DNA of 64,000 nt from Nostoc sp. XA010 (GCF_020829625.1 NZ_JAIVFX010000026.1:1-64000); one strand, 5' to 3'. Shown: positions 8,603 to 17,282, counted from the stretch's first letter. Translations and numbers: made by a program. Notes: generated from the sequence alone by a model not told the origin.

Positions 8603-9199
8603 ATGAGTATAATTATTATTTGCCCTGGAATCCATGAACCAGAGTTAACTGAAAGCTTTAGAGTAAGATTGTTAGATGTAGTTCGTAATAGCGCGATCGC
8701 ACACAATCCCCCAAATATACTGGTTTATCCGGGTAAAGATTTTGTAGTTTTATCAGCATTGCATATTTTGGAGTTTTTGCGCGTTAGCGTAGCTCACCGC
8801 AGGTATCACTTGACCGGATCTTTAAAATCACCAATTATATTTATTAGCTTTAGTGCTGGCGTAGTTGGGGCAATAGGGGCAGCGCATTTGTGGCAACTCA
8901 TGGGTGGTCGTGTCAGAGCGTTTATTGCTATAGATGGATGGGGAGTACCACTACAGGGTAATTTCCCTATTCATCGGATGAGTCATGATTATTTCACCCA
9001 TTGGAGTTCTTGTTTGCTAGGTTGTGGGCAAAATAACTTTTATGCAGAGCCAGCAGTTGATCATTTGTCCATCTGGCGATCGCCCCAAATTGTACAAGGC
9101 TGCTGGGTAAATTCATCCATTGAAATTTCTCCACCCAAAGGTCGTCTGACAGCAACGGAATTTTTGCTTATGCTGTTAAAGCACTATGAAGCAAATTAA
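8603..9199 (+). CDS. Alpha/beta-hydrolase-like protein of unknown function
   Basis: I start the gene at the ATG at 8603 (MSIIIICPGIHEPELT), giving 198 residues; an in-frame start 60 bp upstream would add an extension that does not look conserved. The opening strand ends in PGIHEP, and a middle strand-turn IFISFSAGVVGAIGAAH resembles a nucleophile elbow (SFSAG), followed by AFIAIDGWGVP. This suggests a hydrolase-type fold, but I cannot see a complete catalytic triad. Residues RVSVAHRRYHLTG are coded by a copy of the GC-rich dispersed repeat (8780-8809), an in-frame insertion. A HIP1 octamer also lies in the gene. Confidence 0.65.
   Translation: MSIIIICPGIHEPELTESFRVRLLDVVRNSAIAHNPPNILVYPGKDFVVLSALHILEFLRVSVAHRRYHLTGSLKSPIIFISFSAGVVGAIGAAHLWQLMGGRVRAFIAIDGWGVPLQGNFPIHRMSHDYFTHWSSCLLGCGQNNFYAEPAVDHLSIWRSPQIVQGCWVNSSIEISPPKGRLTATEFLLMLLKHYEAN
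8780..8809. repeat. Diverged copy of the GC-rich dispersed repeat, inside a gene
   Basis: GCGTTAGCGTAGCTCACCGC then AGGTATCAC matches the element at 27899-27928 at most positions and keeps the host frame open. Confidence 0.6.
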
Positions 9200-9221
9200 T
9201 CCGGACAATGGAGTAAGTAAA

Positions 9222-9268
9222 CAGGAGTTAGTCATTAGTCATTAGTCATTGATCATTGGTCATTAGTT
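9222..9268. repeat. GTCATTA heptamer array
   Basis: Several consecutive GTCATTA/GTCATTG units fill the short gap before the MFS gene. Similar arrays lie at 5681, 41572, 54528 and 55447. Confidence 0.85.
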
Positions 9269-9309
9269 CCCCGACTCCCCACTCCCTATCTACCTAAAGA
9301 AAGTATCTA

Positions 9310-10572
9310 ATGTTTCCAACTGAACCAGCTGCTGTTAATAACGGGTTTAGCGCACTGCTAAAGAACCGTGCTTTTATGCTCCTGTGGATTGGGCAATTAG
9401 TGTCCCAGTTAGCAGATAAGGTCTTCTTCGTTTTAATGATTGCTCTGCTGGAGAACTACTCACCGCTTCCTGGGTTGGCACAAAACTCGATGTATTCAAC
9501 CTTGATGTTGTCGTTTACAATACCAGCAATTTTGTTCGGCTCTGTCGGTGGCCTCTTTGTTGACCGCTTCCCAAAAAAGCTGATTATGATCGGCTCAGAC
9601 ATTGTGCGTGGACTGTTAACACTGTGTCTTCCCCTTTTGCCACGAGAATTCCTGATTTTGTTAATTCTTACTTTTGCCATTTCCACAGTGACGCAGTTTT
9701 TTGCACCAGCTGAACAAGCAGCCATTCCCTTATTGGTGAAGCGAGAAAATTTGTTGGCAGCCAATGCGCTGTTTAGCAGCACAATGATGGGAGCTTTAAT
9801 TGTTGGCTTTGCTATAGGAGAGCCGATTTTGAGTTTGGCGAAAAGCTTGATGGGAGAACAATACGGTCAAGAGATTGTAGTTGGTGGATTATACATATTA
9901 TCGGCTGCGATCATGCAGCCAATTAAGTTTAAAGAACCCAAACTCTCAAAAGAGCATCAGGCATCAAATCACCTTTGGGCTGAATTCACCGAAAGCCTGC
10001 GCTATCTCAAGAAAAACCCTTTGATCTTGAACGCCATGCTGCAACTTACAACTTTATATTGTGTGTTTGCAGCCTTAACGGTGCTGACAATTCAATTAGC
10101 CGAGGAATTTGGTTTAAAAGAAAAACAGTTTGGCTTTTTCTTGGCAGCAGCAGGCGTGGGTATGGTATTTGGTGCGGCGATTTTAGGCCACTGGGGTGAT
10201 AAATTGCATCACAAACCCCTACCTTTAATTGGATTTTTGATAATTGCACTAGTTTTAGGGGTGTTCACTTTTACGCACAACTTATTATTGGCGCTAACAC
10301 TCTGTGGATTTTTGGGTGTAGGTGCTTCCCTAATTGGCGTACCCATGCAAACTTTAATTCAACAGCAAACACCATCTACCATGCTCGGTAAAGTATTTGG
10401 CTTTCAAAATCATGCCGTTAATATTGCTCTGGCGTTACCTTTGGCCATTACTGGGCCATTAACTGATGCTCTGGGCTTGCGAACTGTACTGGTAGCAATG
10501 AGTATAATTGTCGTAGTTGTAGGTGTTTGGGCTTGGAAAAATACCCGCAAAGTCTTGCAAAACGTCATTTAA
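9310..10572 (+). CDS. MFS transporter
   Basis: The 420-residue protein has about twelve hydrophobic segments and the layout of the MFS_3/enterobactin-exporter-like group. A loop GGLFVDRFPKKLIMIGSD (around residue 80) is the major facilitator motif between helices 2 and 3, with the acidic and basic residues in place, and a shorter related loop GHWGDKLHHKP follows helix 8. It is likely an inner-membrane exporter of a small compound; the substrate cannot be inferred. The gene stands alone between heptamer repeats and ilvB. ATG start. Confidence 0.88.
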   Translation: MFPTEPAAVNNGFSALLKNRAFMLLWIGQLVSQLADKVFFVLMIALLENYSPLPGLAQNSMYSTLMLSFTIPAILFGSVGGLFVDRFPKKLIMIGSDIVRGLLTLCLPLLPREFLILLILTFAISTVTQFFAPAEQAAIPLLVKRENLLAANALFSSTMMGALIVGFAIGEPILSLAKSLMGEQYGQEIVVGGLYILSAAIMQPIKFKEPKLSKEHQASNHLWAEFTESLRYLKKNPLILNAMLQLTTLYCVFAALTVLTIQLAEEFGLKEKQFGFFLAAAGVGMVFGAAILGHWGDKLHHKPLPLIGFLIIALVLGVFTFTHNLLLALTLCGFLGVGASLIGVPMQTLIQQQTPSTMLGKVFGFQNHAVNIALALPLAITGPLTDALGLRTVLVAMSIIVVVVGVWAWKNTRKVLQNVI

Positions 10573-10699
10573 TTAATGTACGCTAATAGTCTAGGTTTAT
10601 ATTTCATATAAAAATTAATAAAATTTTGATTGAAGTTTTCAATTAAAATGAAATCTTAAATACAGAATCCAGCATTAACTTTTAGGTATAGTCTGAGGT

Positions 10700-12619
10700 T
10701 TGACCGTGCGTTTACAAAGTGTCTCCGCAGGAGAATCGCTTTCCCAAATCAGTCTCCCACAAACCGAGAATCACAAACAGTCTCGTGTTTCTAGCCCCCC
10801 AGTCGTGCCCAAACGTGCATCTGGTGGTTTTGCTCTGCTTGACAGCCTTCATCGCCACGGCGTTGATTATATTTTTGGTTATCCTGGTGGGGCAATTCTA
10901 CCAATTTACGACGACCTGTATAAGGTGGAAGCAACTGGTGCTATGAAGCACATTCTCGTGAGACACGAACAAGGCGCAGCCCACGCCGCCGATGGTTACG
11001 CGCGTGCCACGGGTAAAGTAGGAGTATGCTTTGGTACTTCTGGCCCAGGAGCAACTAACTTGGTGACAGGGATCGCCACCGCCTACATGGATTCAATTCC
11101 GATGGTTGTGGTTACAGGACAGGTAGCACGTCCGTCGATTGGTACAGATGCGTTTCAGGAAACCGATATTTACGGGATTACGCTACCGATTGTCAAGCAC
11201 TCCTATGTAGTGCGTGACCCTAAAGATATGGCGCGAATTGTCGCCGAAGCCTTCCACATCGCTAGCAGTGGGCGTCCGGGGCCAGTTTTGATTGATGTCC
11301 CCAAAGATGTAGCTTTAGAAGAATTTGACTATGTGCCTGTAAAACCAGGTTCAGTGAAGTTACGCGGTTATCGTCCCACGGTGAAGGGAAATCCCCGACA
11401 AATTAATGCCGCGATCCAGTTGATTACTGAAAGTCGCCGTCCTCTCCTGTATGTGGGTGGTGGTGCGATCGCAGCTAGTGCCCATGAAGAAATCAAAGAA
11501 CTAGCTGAATTATTCAATATCCCTGTCACCACAACCTTAATGGGGATCGGTGCATTTGACGAACATCATCCCTTAGCTTTGGGAATGTTGGGGATGCACG
11601 GCACTGCTTACGCTAACTTTGCCGTTAGTGATTGTGACTTGCTGATTTGCGTTGGCGCTAGATTTGACGATCGCGTTACAGGCAAATTAGACGAATTCGC
11701 CTCCCGCGCCAAAGTAATTCACATCGACATCGATCCCGCAGAAGTCGGCAAAAACCGCATTCCTGAAGTGCCCATCGTCGGCGATGTGCGGAATGTGTTA
11801 GTAGACTTGTTGCGTCGATGCAAAGAAACAGGTGTTAAGGCTACCCCTAATCAAAACCAAGAGTGGTTAAATTTAGTTAACCGTTGGCGCGATGAGTATC
11901 CTCTAATAGTGCCGCACCATCCCGACAGCATTTCACCCCAAGAAGTGATTGTAGAAGTCAGTCGCCAAGCGCCCCAAGCTTTCTACACTACAGATGTCGG
12001 ACAACATCAAATGTGGGCAGCACAATTCCTGAAGAATGGCCCAAGGCGCTGGATTTCTAGCGCTGGTTTGGGAACGATGGGTTTTGGCTTACCTGCGGCA
12101 ATGGGCGCGAAAGTCGCGTTTCCTAATGAAGAAGTCATCTGTATTAGCGGTGATGCTAGTTTCCAAATGTGTTTGCAGGAACTTGGTACGCTTGCACAGT
12201 ATGGGATAAATGTCAAAACACTAATTATTAATAACGGCTGGCTAGGGATGGTGCGCCAGTGGCAGCAAGCCTTCTATGGTGAGCGTTACTCATCCTCAGA
12301 TATGGAAGTAGGGATGCCAGACGTAGAGTTATTGGCAAAAGCTTATGGCATAAAGGGTATGGTAATTAGTGATCGCAGTCAATTAAAAGATGCGATCGCC
12401 GAAATGCTAGCACACAAAGGCCCGGTGATTGTGAATGTCCACGTCACCAGAGAGGAAAACTGCTATCCAATGGTAGCTCCTGGTAAGAGCAACGCTCAAA
12501 TGGTCGGCTTGCAAAAGCAACCGCCAAAAGCGGCAGCAGAGGCATTGTATTGTAGCAACTGCAATGCAAAAAATGCTCCTAACCATAACTTTTGTGCTGA
12601 GTGTGGGACGAAGCTGTAA
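10700..12619 (+). CDS. ilvB: Acetolactate synthase large subunit with zinc-ribbon tail
   Basis: This is the thiamine-diphosphate enzyme that joins pyruvate with pyruvate or 2-oxobutyrate in valine, leucine and isoleucine synthesis. The catalytic glutamate lies in RHEQGAAHAADGYA, the FAD/middle domain follows, and the ThDP-Mg motif is GDASFQMCLQELGTL to NNGWLGMVRQWQ. I place the start at TTG 10700 (a GTG at 10706 is an alternative). The 639-residue protein is longer than usual at both ends: a Ser-rich leader of about 40 residues, and a C-terminal zinc-ribbon-like segment with cysteines 618, 621, 632 and 635 (CSNC-10 residues-CAEC). The small subunit ilvN is not in the window. Confidence 0.95.
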   Translation: MTVRLQSVSAGESLSQISLPQTENHKQSRVSSPPVVPKRASGGFALLDSLHRHGVDYIFGYPGGAILPIYDDLYKVEATGAMKHILVRHEQGAAHAADGYARATGKVGVCFGTSGPGATNLVTGIATAYMDSIPMVVVTGQVARPSIGTDAFQETDIYGITLPIVKHSYVVRDPKDMARIVAEAFHIASSGRPGPVLIDVPKDVALEEFDYVPVKPGSVKLRGYRPTVKGNPRQINAAIQLITESRRPLLYVGGGAIAASAHEEIKELAELFNIPVTTTLMGIGAFDEHHPLALGMLGMHGTAYANFAVSDCDLLICVGARFDDRVTGKLDEFASRAKVIHIDIDPAEVGKNRIPEVPIVGDVRNVLVDLLRRCKETGVKATPNQNQEWLNLVNRWRDEYPLIVPHHPDSISPQEVIVEVSRQAPQAFYTTDVGQHQMWAAQFLKNGPRRWISSAGLGTMGFGLPAAMGAKVAFPNEEVICISGDASFQMCLQELGTLAQYGINVKTLIINNGWLGMVRQWQQAFYGERYSSSDMEVGMPDVELLAKAYGIKGMVISDRSQLKDAIAEMLAHKGPVIVNVHVTREENCYPMVAPGKSNAQMVGLQKQPPKAAAEALYCSNCNAKNAPNHNFCAECGTKL

Positions 12620-12724
12620 CGCTTTTTGATAATTCAGACTAGGGAGGTAGGGGAGCAAGGAGAAGGGGAGAAACATACAGGAATTCCCCTACTTCTGCTC
12701 CCTTTACTCTTGCGTAGATGTCAC

Positions 12725-12997
12725 TTAATCTTCCTGATTAGGTTGAGGTAAAAAGATATTTCCTAAGTAATTTACTAAATCGCTTTGACTGGAGAAATCT
12801 AACAGCGCCTCAGCTAAGTCTTCTAGTTGAGTAATGGGTAATGTGCCAATGTGCTGTTCTATCTCTGGCTCAATTGCAGCAAACCGACGTGTTAAAAGAC
12901 GCATAATCAGTTGTAACGCCTCCTGTTTCTTTCCTCGTTCTTGTCCTTGTTGCAATCCTTTTTGCAGAATGTCTTGGTAAATCACAGATTCTTGCAT
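12725..12997 (-). pseudogene. DUF4351 C-terminal fragment of a Rpn-type nuclease protein
   Basis: The 90 residues match the C-terminal part of cyanobacterial Rpn/DUF2887-type proteins: a linker MQESVIYQDILQKGLQQGQ with Gln/Gly/Glu repeats, then LIMRLLTRRFAAIEP and ITQLEDLAEALLDFSS, the DUF4351 helices. The nuclease domain, normally about 200 residues upstream, is missing; a 50-bp repeat (13012-13061) begins 15 bp before the ATG. It is thus a remnant cut at the repeat. Confidence 0.7.
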
Positions 12998-13011
12998 AAG
13001 GGAAACAAGAG

Positions 13012-13061
13012 AATCTATCTAGTTCCCTCCCCTTTATAAGGGGAGGGTTAGGGTGGGGTAA
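13012..13061. repeat. 50-bp direct repeat, left copy
   Basis: AATCTATCTAGTTCCCTCCC, then a CCCTCCCC/GGGGAGGG hairpin and GGGTGGGGTAA. It differs from the right copy (13513-13562) only in the hairpin loop (TTTATAA versus TTGTAAA). It covers the last codons of the DUF559 gene. Confidence 0.9.
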
Positions 13062-13440
13062 CTTCCCTCAACCTACAAATAACTTCCCTAATCTTATCTA
13101 CCACACCATCAATATCTTGATAAACTTCTTGATTCGTAAATCTCAAAAACCTCGTACCTTTTGATTCCAAAAATGCTTGGCGATCGCGGTCATATTCTGG
13201 AACTCCATCTTGATAGTGACTATCACCATCAATTTCTATGGCAAGTCTCAATTCCGAAGAATAAAAATCCACTACAAATCTGTCAATACTGTATTGTCTG
13301 CGAAATTTACAGCTTTCAATTTGTTGATTTCTAAGTTTTGCCCAAACTATTTTTTCAGATGGGGGCATATTGTTTCTGAGAGCTTGCCGTTTTTGCTTTT
13401 CTGAGGTTTGGTTATACAGCTTTGTCATCAGCGTTTTCAT
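13048..13440 (-). CDS. DUF559 endonuclease-domain protein
   Basis: The 130-residue product has the DUF559 fold, related to very-short-patch (Vsr) and other PD-(D/E)XK nucleases. Typical segments are MPPSEKIVWAKLRN, the strand pair FRRQYSIDRFVVDFYSSELRLAIEIDGDSHY carrying the D/E residues, and RFTNQEVYQDIDGVV. The ATG start sits at the end of a Leu/Lys-rich leader. The last residues (REVTPP) and the stop codon lie inside the left 50-bp repeat, and the right copy lies 73 bp upstream of the start. Role unknown; such short nucleases are common next to mobile DNA in cyanobacteria. Confidence 0.85.
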   Translation of the reverse strand: MKTLMTKLYNQTSEKQKRQALRNNMPPSEKIVWAKLRNQQIESCKFRRQYSIDRFVVDFYSSELRLAIEIDGDSHYQDGVPEYDRDRQAFLESKGTRFLRFTNQEVYQDIDGVVDKIREVICRLREVTPP

Positions 13441-13512
13441 ATTCCTGGACTGCGCTTATTATTCCCAGGACTACCCCCCTTAATCCCCCCTTGTAAAGGG
13501 GGGAAATTGGAA

Positions 13513-13562
13513 AATCTATCTAGTTCCCTCCCCTTGTAAAGGGGAGGGTTAGGGTGGGGTAA
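13513..13562. repeat. 50-bp direct repeat, right copy
   Basis: Same sequence as 13012-13061 apart from the loop of its hairpin. A related shorter hairpin (CCCCCCTTGTAAAGGGGGG) lies immediately before it at about 13486-13505. Confidence 0.9.
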
Positions 13563-13688
13563 TTCAATAACTTGCGTGTACACCGTAACCTTTTTAAGGA
13601 CAATCTAAAACTTTTACCCCTCATTTTTCCTAAATTGAGCATAATATTGTTGAAGCTTCATCAAGATGCGTCTAACTCACACCTGCTC

Positions 13689-15794
13689 ATGAACAAACAG
13701 CGTTTACACGCTTATAATCAGCTAATTCAAACCCTGCTAAGTTGCCCTAGCGGAGAAGAACCAGAGATATTAGCAGCGAATACAGAATTGCTAGATGCTG
13801 ACTTTGTGCAGGTTGTTGTAGCAACAGCAGAGCATTTTGCCCAGCAGGGAGAGGAAAATACTGCCGAGTGGTTGAGAAACTTAGCAACATATCTCACTAC
13901 CCCAGAAACTACCCCCATCACTCAAGAAGATATAGACACTTACGGGCAATTTTTAATAGAAATAGTACGAACAACAGCAGACAGCAACGGCGATCCTCAA
14001 GTAATTTACCCCTTACTGGCAGCTAATACCGATAAACTCAATGATATTTTTGCGGAATTATTACGCCGTTGGGCAACAAATATCTTAGCAGAAGCGGAAA
14101 CAGATACAGCAACATCCATCGCCGCAGTAATTGGTAATTTTAGTAATCTGATTCAGCAGTTCCCCTTGGGTAGCAAAGCCAACGACATGGAAATTGCGAT
14201 CACTGGCTACGAAATCGCCCTCACTGTTTATACTCGCAACGCCTTTCCTGTTGATTGGGCAACGACGCAAAATAATTTGGGGAATGCTTACGGTGAGAGA
14301 ATATTCGGAGAAGGAGCCGAGAATATTGAAATGGCAATTGCTGCTCTCGAAGTTAGAACCCGCAATGCCTTTCCTGAAAATTGGGCAACGACGCAAAATA
14401 ATTTGGGGAATGCTTACGGTGAGAGAATATTCGGAGAAGGAGCCGAGAATATTGAAATGGCAATTGCTGCTTTTTCTGCTGCTCTCGAAGTTAGAACCCG
14501 CAATGCCTTTCCTGAAAATTGGGCAACGACGCAAAATAATTTGGGAACTGCTTACCGTAACAGAATAGTAGGAGAACGAGCCGAGAATATTGAAAGTGCG
14601 ATCGCTGCTTATTCTGCTGCACTGTCCGTTAGAACCCGCAGCGCCTTTCCCCAAAAAAATGCAGAAACTTTGTCAAATCTCGGTAGGTTATACCAAGAGG
14701 AAAAACAATTTGACTCAGCTTACAATACCTTTGTTAAAGCAATAGAGACAGTGGAAGCTTTGCGGGTTAAAATTGATTCTACCGAAGAAGCCAAGCGTAA
14801 ACAAGCAGAAGAATGGAATCAACTTTATAGATGTATGGTGGAAGTTTGCCTAGCATTGGCAAGAGATGCCGAGGCAATAGAATATATTGAGCGTAGTAAA
14901 ACCCGCATTTTAGTAGAACTGTTAACCAAAGCAACATTAACAAGTCCAGAAAATTTGCCTTTAGTTGGTAGCAGCATCCAGTTTGGAGAAATTCAAAAGC
15001 TCTTAGATAACAAAACTGCAATCATCGAATGGTATCTTTTTAGTGATTGTTTTCGCGCTTTCATTATCACCCGCGACAACAAGCCAGCCATCTGGCATTC
15101 TAGTCAACAAGATTTAGATGCCTTACTAGATTGGACAAAGGAATATTTGATTGAATACTACAACTCGCAAGACCAAAATAAAACCCAATGGCAGAATCAG
15201 CTAAAAGAACGCCTGAAAAAGTTAGCAGAAATTTTGCATATTGAGCAAATCCTAGACCTAGTACCCAAACAATGCGACAGATTAATCCTTATTCCTCATT
15301 GCTACTTACACCTGTTTCCTCTCCATGCTTTACCTGTCAATGAATCATACCTAATTGATTTATTCCCCAACGGCGTAGGCTATGTACCCAGTTGTCAACT
15401 TCTGCAACAAGTCCAACTGCGTCAACGTCCTGATTTTCAATCTTTCTGTGCTATCCAAAATCCCACAGTAGATTTATATCAAGGCTACGACAAAGATTTA
15501 GGAGCAGTTGCAGCCATCAAAAAACAGTTTACTGATGCTAATATTTTCAAGCAAAAACAAGCCAAAAGGTCAGCAATCCTGCTCGGCATTAATGAAAATA
15601 TTCACAATGTCACACTACATGAAAAATTGCTGAAAGCTAACTGTGCTTTTTTCTTCTGTCATGGATACTTTAACTTTGCTTCTCCTCAAGATTCTGGTTT
15701 ACAGTTAGCTGATGTAAACTTGACTTTAGCAGATATCATTACTTACTTCAAACTAGAAAACTGTCGCTTAGTCACTCTCTCTCAATCAACCTAG
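13689..15794 (+). CDS. TPR-CHAT protease-like protein, truncated at the catalytic Cys
   Basis: I start at ATG 13689 (MNKQRLHAYNQLIQTLL), the usual start of this cyanobacterial family, giving 701 residues. Residues 1-150 are the family's helical head; about 160-335 is a TPR-like array with the repeat core NWATTQNNLGNAYGERI; 340-410 is another helical region; the CHAT caspase-like domain begins near 415. The catalytic histidine is present in FFFCHGYF (His658). The family motif around the catalytic cysteine, LSACETG, is replaced by LSQST and a stop, so the cysteine and the rest of CHAT are missing. The following 81 bp, in another frame, code for a hydrophilic tail ending at the start codon of the next gene, which suggests a deletion. 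The family is tied to bacterial conflict and cell-death systems. Confidence 0.85.
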   Translation: MNKQRLHAYNQLIQTLLSCPSGEEPEILAANTELLDADFVQVVVATAEHFAQQGEENTAEWLRNLATYLTTPETTPITQEDIDTYGQFLIEIVRTTADSNGDPQVIYPLLAANTDKLNDIFAELLRRWATNILAEAETDTATSIAAVIGNFSNLIQQFPLGSKANDMEIAITGYEIALTVYTRNAFPVDWATTQNNLGNAYGERIFGEGAENIEMAIAALEVRTRNAFPENWATTQNNLGNAYGERIFGEGAENIEMAIAAFSAALEVRTRNAFPENWATTQNNLGTAYRNRIVGERAENIESAIAAYSAALSVRTRSAFPQKNAETLSNLGRLYQEEKQFDSAYNTFVKAIETVEALRVKIDSTEEAKRKQAEEWNQLYRCMVEVCLALARDAEAIEYIERSKTRILVELLTKATLTSPENLPLVGSSIQFGEIQKLLDNKTAIIEWYLFSDCFRAFIITRDNKPAIWHSSQQDLDALLDWTKEYLIEYYNSQDQNKTQWQNQLKERLKKLAEILHIEQILDLVPKQCDRLILIPHCYLHLFPLHALPVNESYLIDLFPNGVGYVPSCQLLQQVQLRQRPDFQSFCAIQNPTVDLYQGYDKDLGAVAAIKKQFTDANIFKQKQAKRSAILLGINENIHNVTLHEKLLKANCAFFFCHGYFNFASPQDSGLQLADVNLTLADIITYFKLENCRLVTLSQST
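14254..14655. repeat. In-gene tandem repeats of 126 and 138 bp
   Basis: The repeat core starts at 14254, 14380 and 14518 (ATTGGGCAACGACGC each time). The first two units are almost identical; the first lacks 12 bp (TTTTTCTGCTGC) that the second has, an in-frame loss of four residues. The third unit diverges after its first 50 bp. Recent duplication inside the TPR-coding part of the CHAT gene. Confidence 0.92.
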
Positions 15795-15875
15795 TGAATC
15801 ATCAAAGGAACTTGTAGATAACGCCATAAAAAACAACTCTCCTTTGTCTGAAAACACAAAAGCCGACAAAAAATA

Positions 15876-17282
15876 GTGAAGAATTTCAGCCTTAGCCTCT
15901 ATGCTTTTCATCTCCGCCACACCCTAACTGAACTTCCCGGTGAAGTTGTGACAGATGCTAATCTCTTGTGGGAAAATCTGGTGAAAGTGGGTGAAGGTTC
16001 GCTAACTTTTGTTGGGTTGAAAGATTTACGCTCAAAGTTAATTTGTTATCAAAATAGTAAATACGAACCCAAGCGGGAAATAGGAAGAATACCAGAACGG
16101 TTAATTGATGCTCAAGATTTAGATTTGGGCAGTCTCCCCACAACAGAAGGCTTTAAAATTAATGCTAATCTTCAGCCTTTCTTGCTTAATGATACCTACG
16201 CATTTGATTTAACTCTAGTTCCAGAGCCATCAAACATTTCCATAGACATACCACAACTGCAACATTTTAAACCAAGTTCCCTACTACCATCTCATATTCA
16301 AGCATCTTTAGGACAAACATTATCGATTTATGGAGAAGTAGATCCAACTGAAGATTGTGGTACACTAGCTAAAAAATTAGCCATAGCCTTAGTAGCTGGC
16401 ACAAATTTAAATCCTGTAAGAACACAAAAGGGAGAACTGTTTGGTAGTCTTTTATTTGAATACCAAGCACTTGACCCAAATGAACCAGATAACCCTGCCA
16501 AACAATGCCATATTTTAATAGTCATTAATAATAGTCAAGCACCAACAGCAAGACTTGCAGCAGAAGCTTATGACTGGTTGCTAAATTTACTATGTAGCTA
16601 CCATAAAATACTTTACATTTATCAACTAGCGCGTCAACGCTACCGAGATGCGAGAACAATTTATAGTAATTTAGAAAATAAAATTCAAGAATTTAACAGC
16701 CTGATATCTGAAAATCAAACACAATTATCTAGCTTAAAAAGCCTAATGGGAGAAATCCCCAAAAAAAGCTTTGATTACACCAGATCTTTGCAAGATTTAC
16801 AAACACACCACACATCAATTACAACTAATATTATTAACTATAAAATTTGCTTAGATCAAATTAAAACTATTGGTAACGGAAATAGACCCAAATTCTGGCA
16901 AGATTTTTTCAACAAAGAATGTAAAAAATGGCGAGAACAAATCCAAACAGATATTAACTATTTGACTCCAGGTCAAGAATTGTTTGGACAATTGGTTGAT
17001 ACTATACGAGGTATAGTAGAAACAGAACAAAGTGAGCGCGATCGCTCCCTAGAAAACACAATCCAAGTACTAGGTATAGGCTTTGGTGGTGGTGCGATCG
17101 CCTCTGGTATAATCGTCCAACACATCGACAAAATCAACCAACCCCTAACCGTAATATCTCCCAACAACCCACCCCATCCCTTTTACGCATCTTTGTTGTT
17201 GAGTGTCTTCGCTACACTCTTTTTTATTGGCATAGGTTGGCTGATAACTCAGCGCCAATATCATCCTAGAGATAAGAAATAA
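15876..17282 (+). CDS. Coiled-coil protein with two C-terminal membrane segments
   Basis: The 468-residue product starts at a GTG that overlaps the stop (TAGTG) of the out-of-frame tail of the CHAT gene, an operon-style junction. The first 230 residues are a soluble alpha/beta region (starting NFSLSLYAFHLRHTL) that I cannot assign; about 248-292 and 300-350 are strongly helical and probably coiled coil; two hydrophobic segments (GIGFGGGAIASGIIVQH and LLLSVFATLFFIGIGWLI) lie near the C-terminus and are joined by a short loop. The layout, soluble head, long helices and a terminal helix pair, resembles CorA-like channels in outline only. Next to a CHAT protease it could be the membrane effector or cleavage target; that is inference. 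No signal peptide. Confidence 0.75.
   Translation: MKNFSLSLYAFHLRHTLTELPGEVVTDANLLWENLVKVGEGSLTFVGLKDLRSKLICYQNSKYEPKREIGRIPERLIDAQDLDLGSLPTTEGFKINANLQPFLLNDTYAFDLTLVPEPSNISIDIPQLQHFKPSSLLPSHIQASLGQTLSIYGEVDPTEDCGTLAKKLAIALVAGTNLNPVRTQKGELFGSLLFEYQALDPNEPDNPAKQCHILIVINNSQAPTARLAAEAYDWLLNLLCSYHKILYIYQLARQRYRDARTIYSNLENKIQEFNSLISENQTQLSSLKSLMGEIPKKSFDYTRSLQDLQTHHTSITTNIINYKICLDQIKTIGNGNRPKFWQDFFNKECKKWREQIQTDINYLTPGQELFGQLVDTIRGIVETEQSERDRSLENTIQVLGIGFGGGAIASGIIVQHIDKINQPLTVISPNNPPHPFYASLLLSVFATLFFIGIGWLITQRQYHPRDKK

Noticed and set aside
14085..14654. Antisense 189-codon frame opposite the TPR repeats
   Set aside because: It mirrors the repeated codons of the CHAT gene and has no independent coding features.
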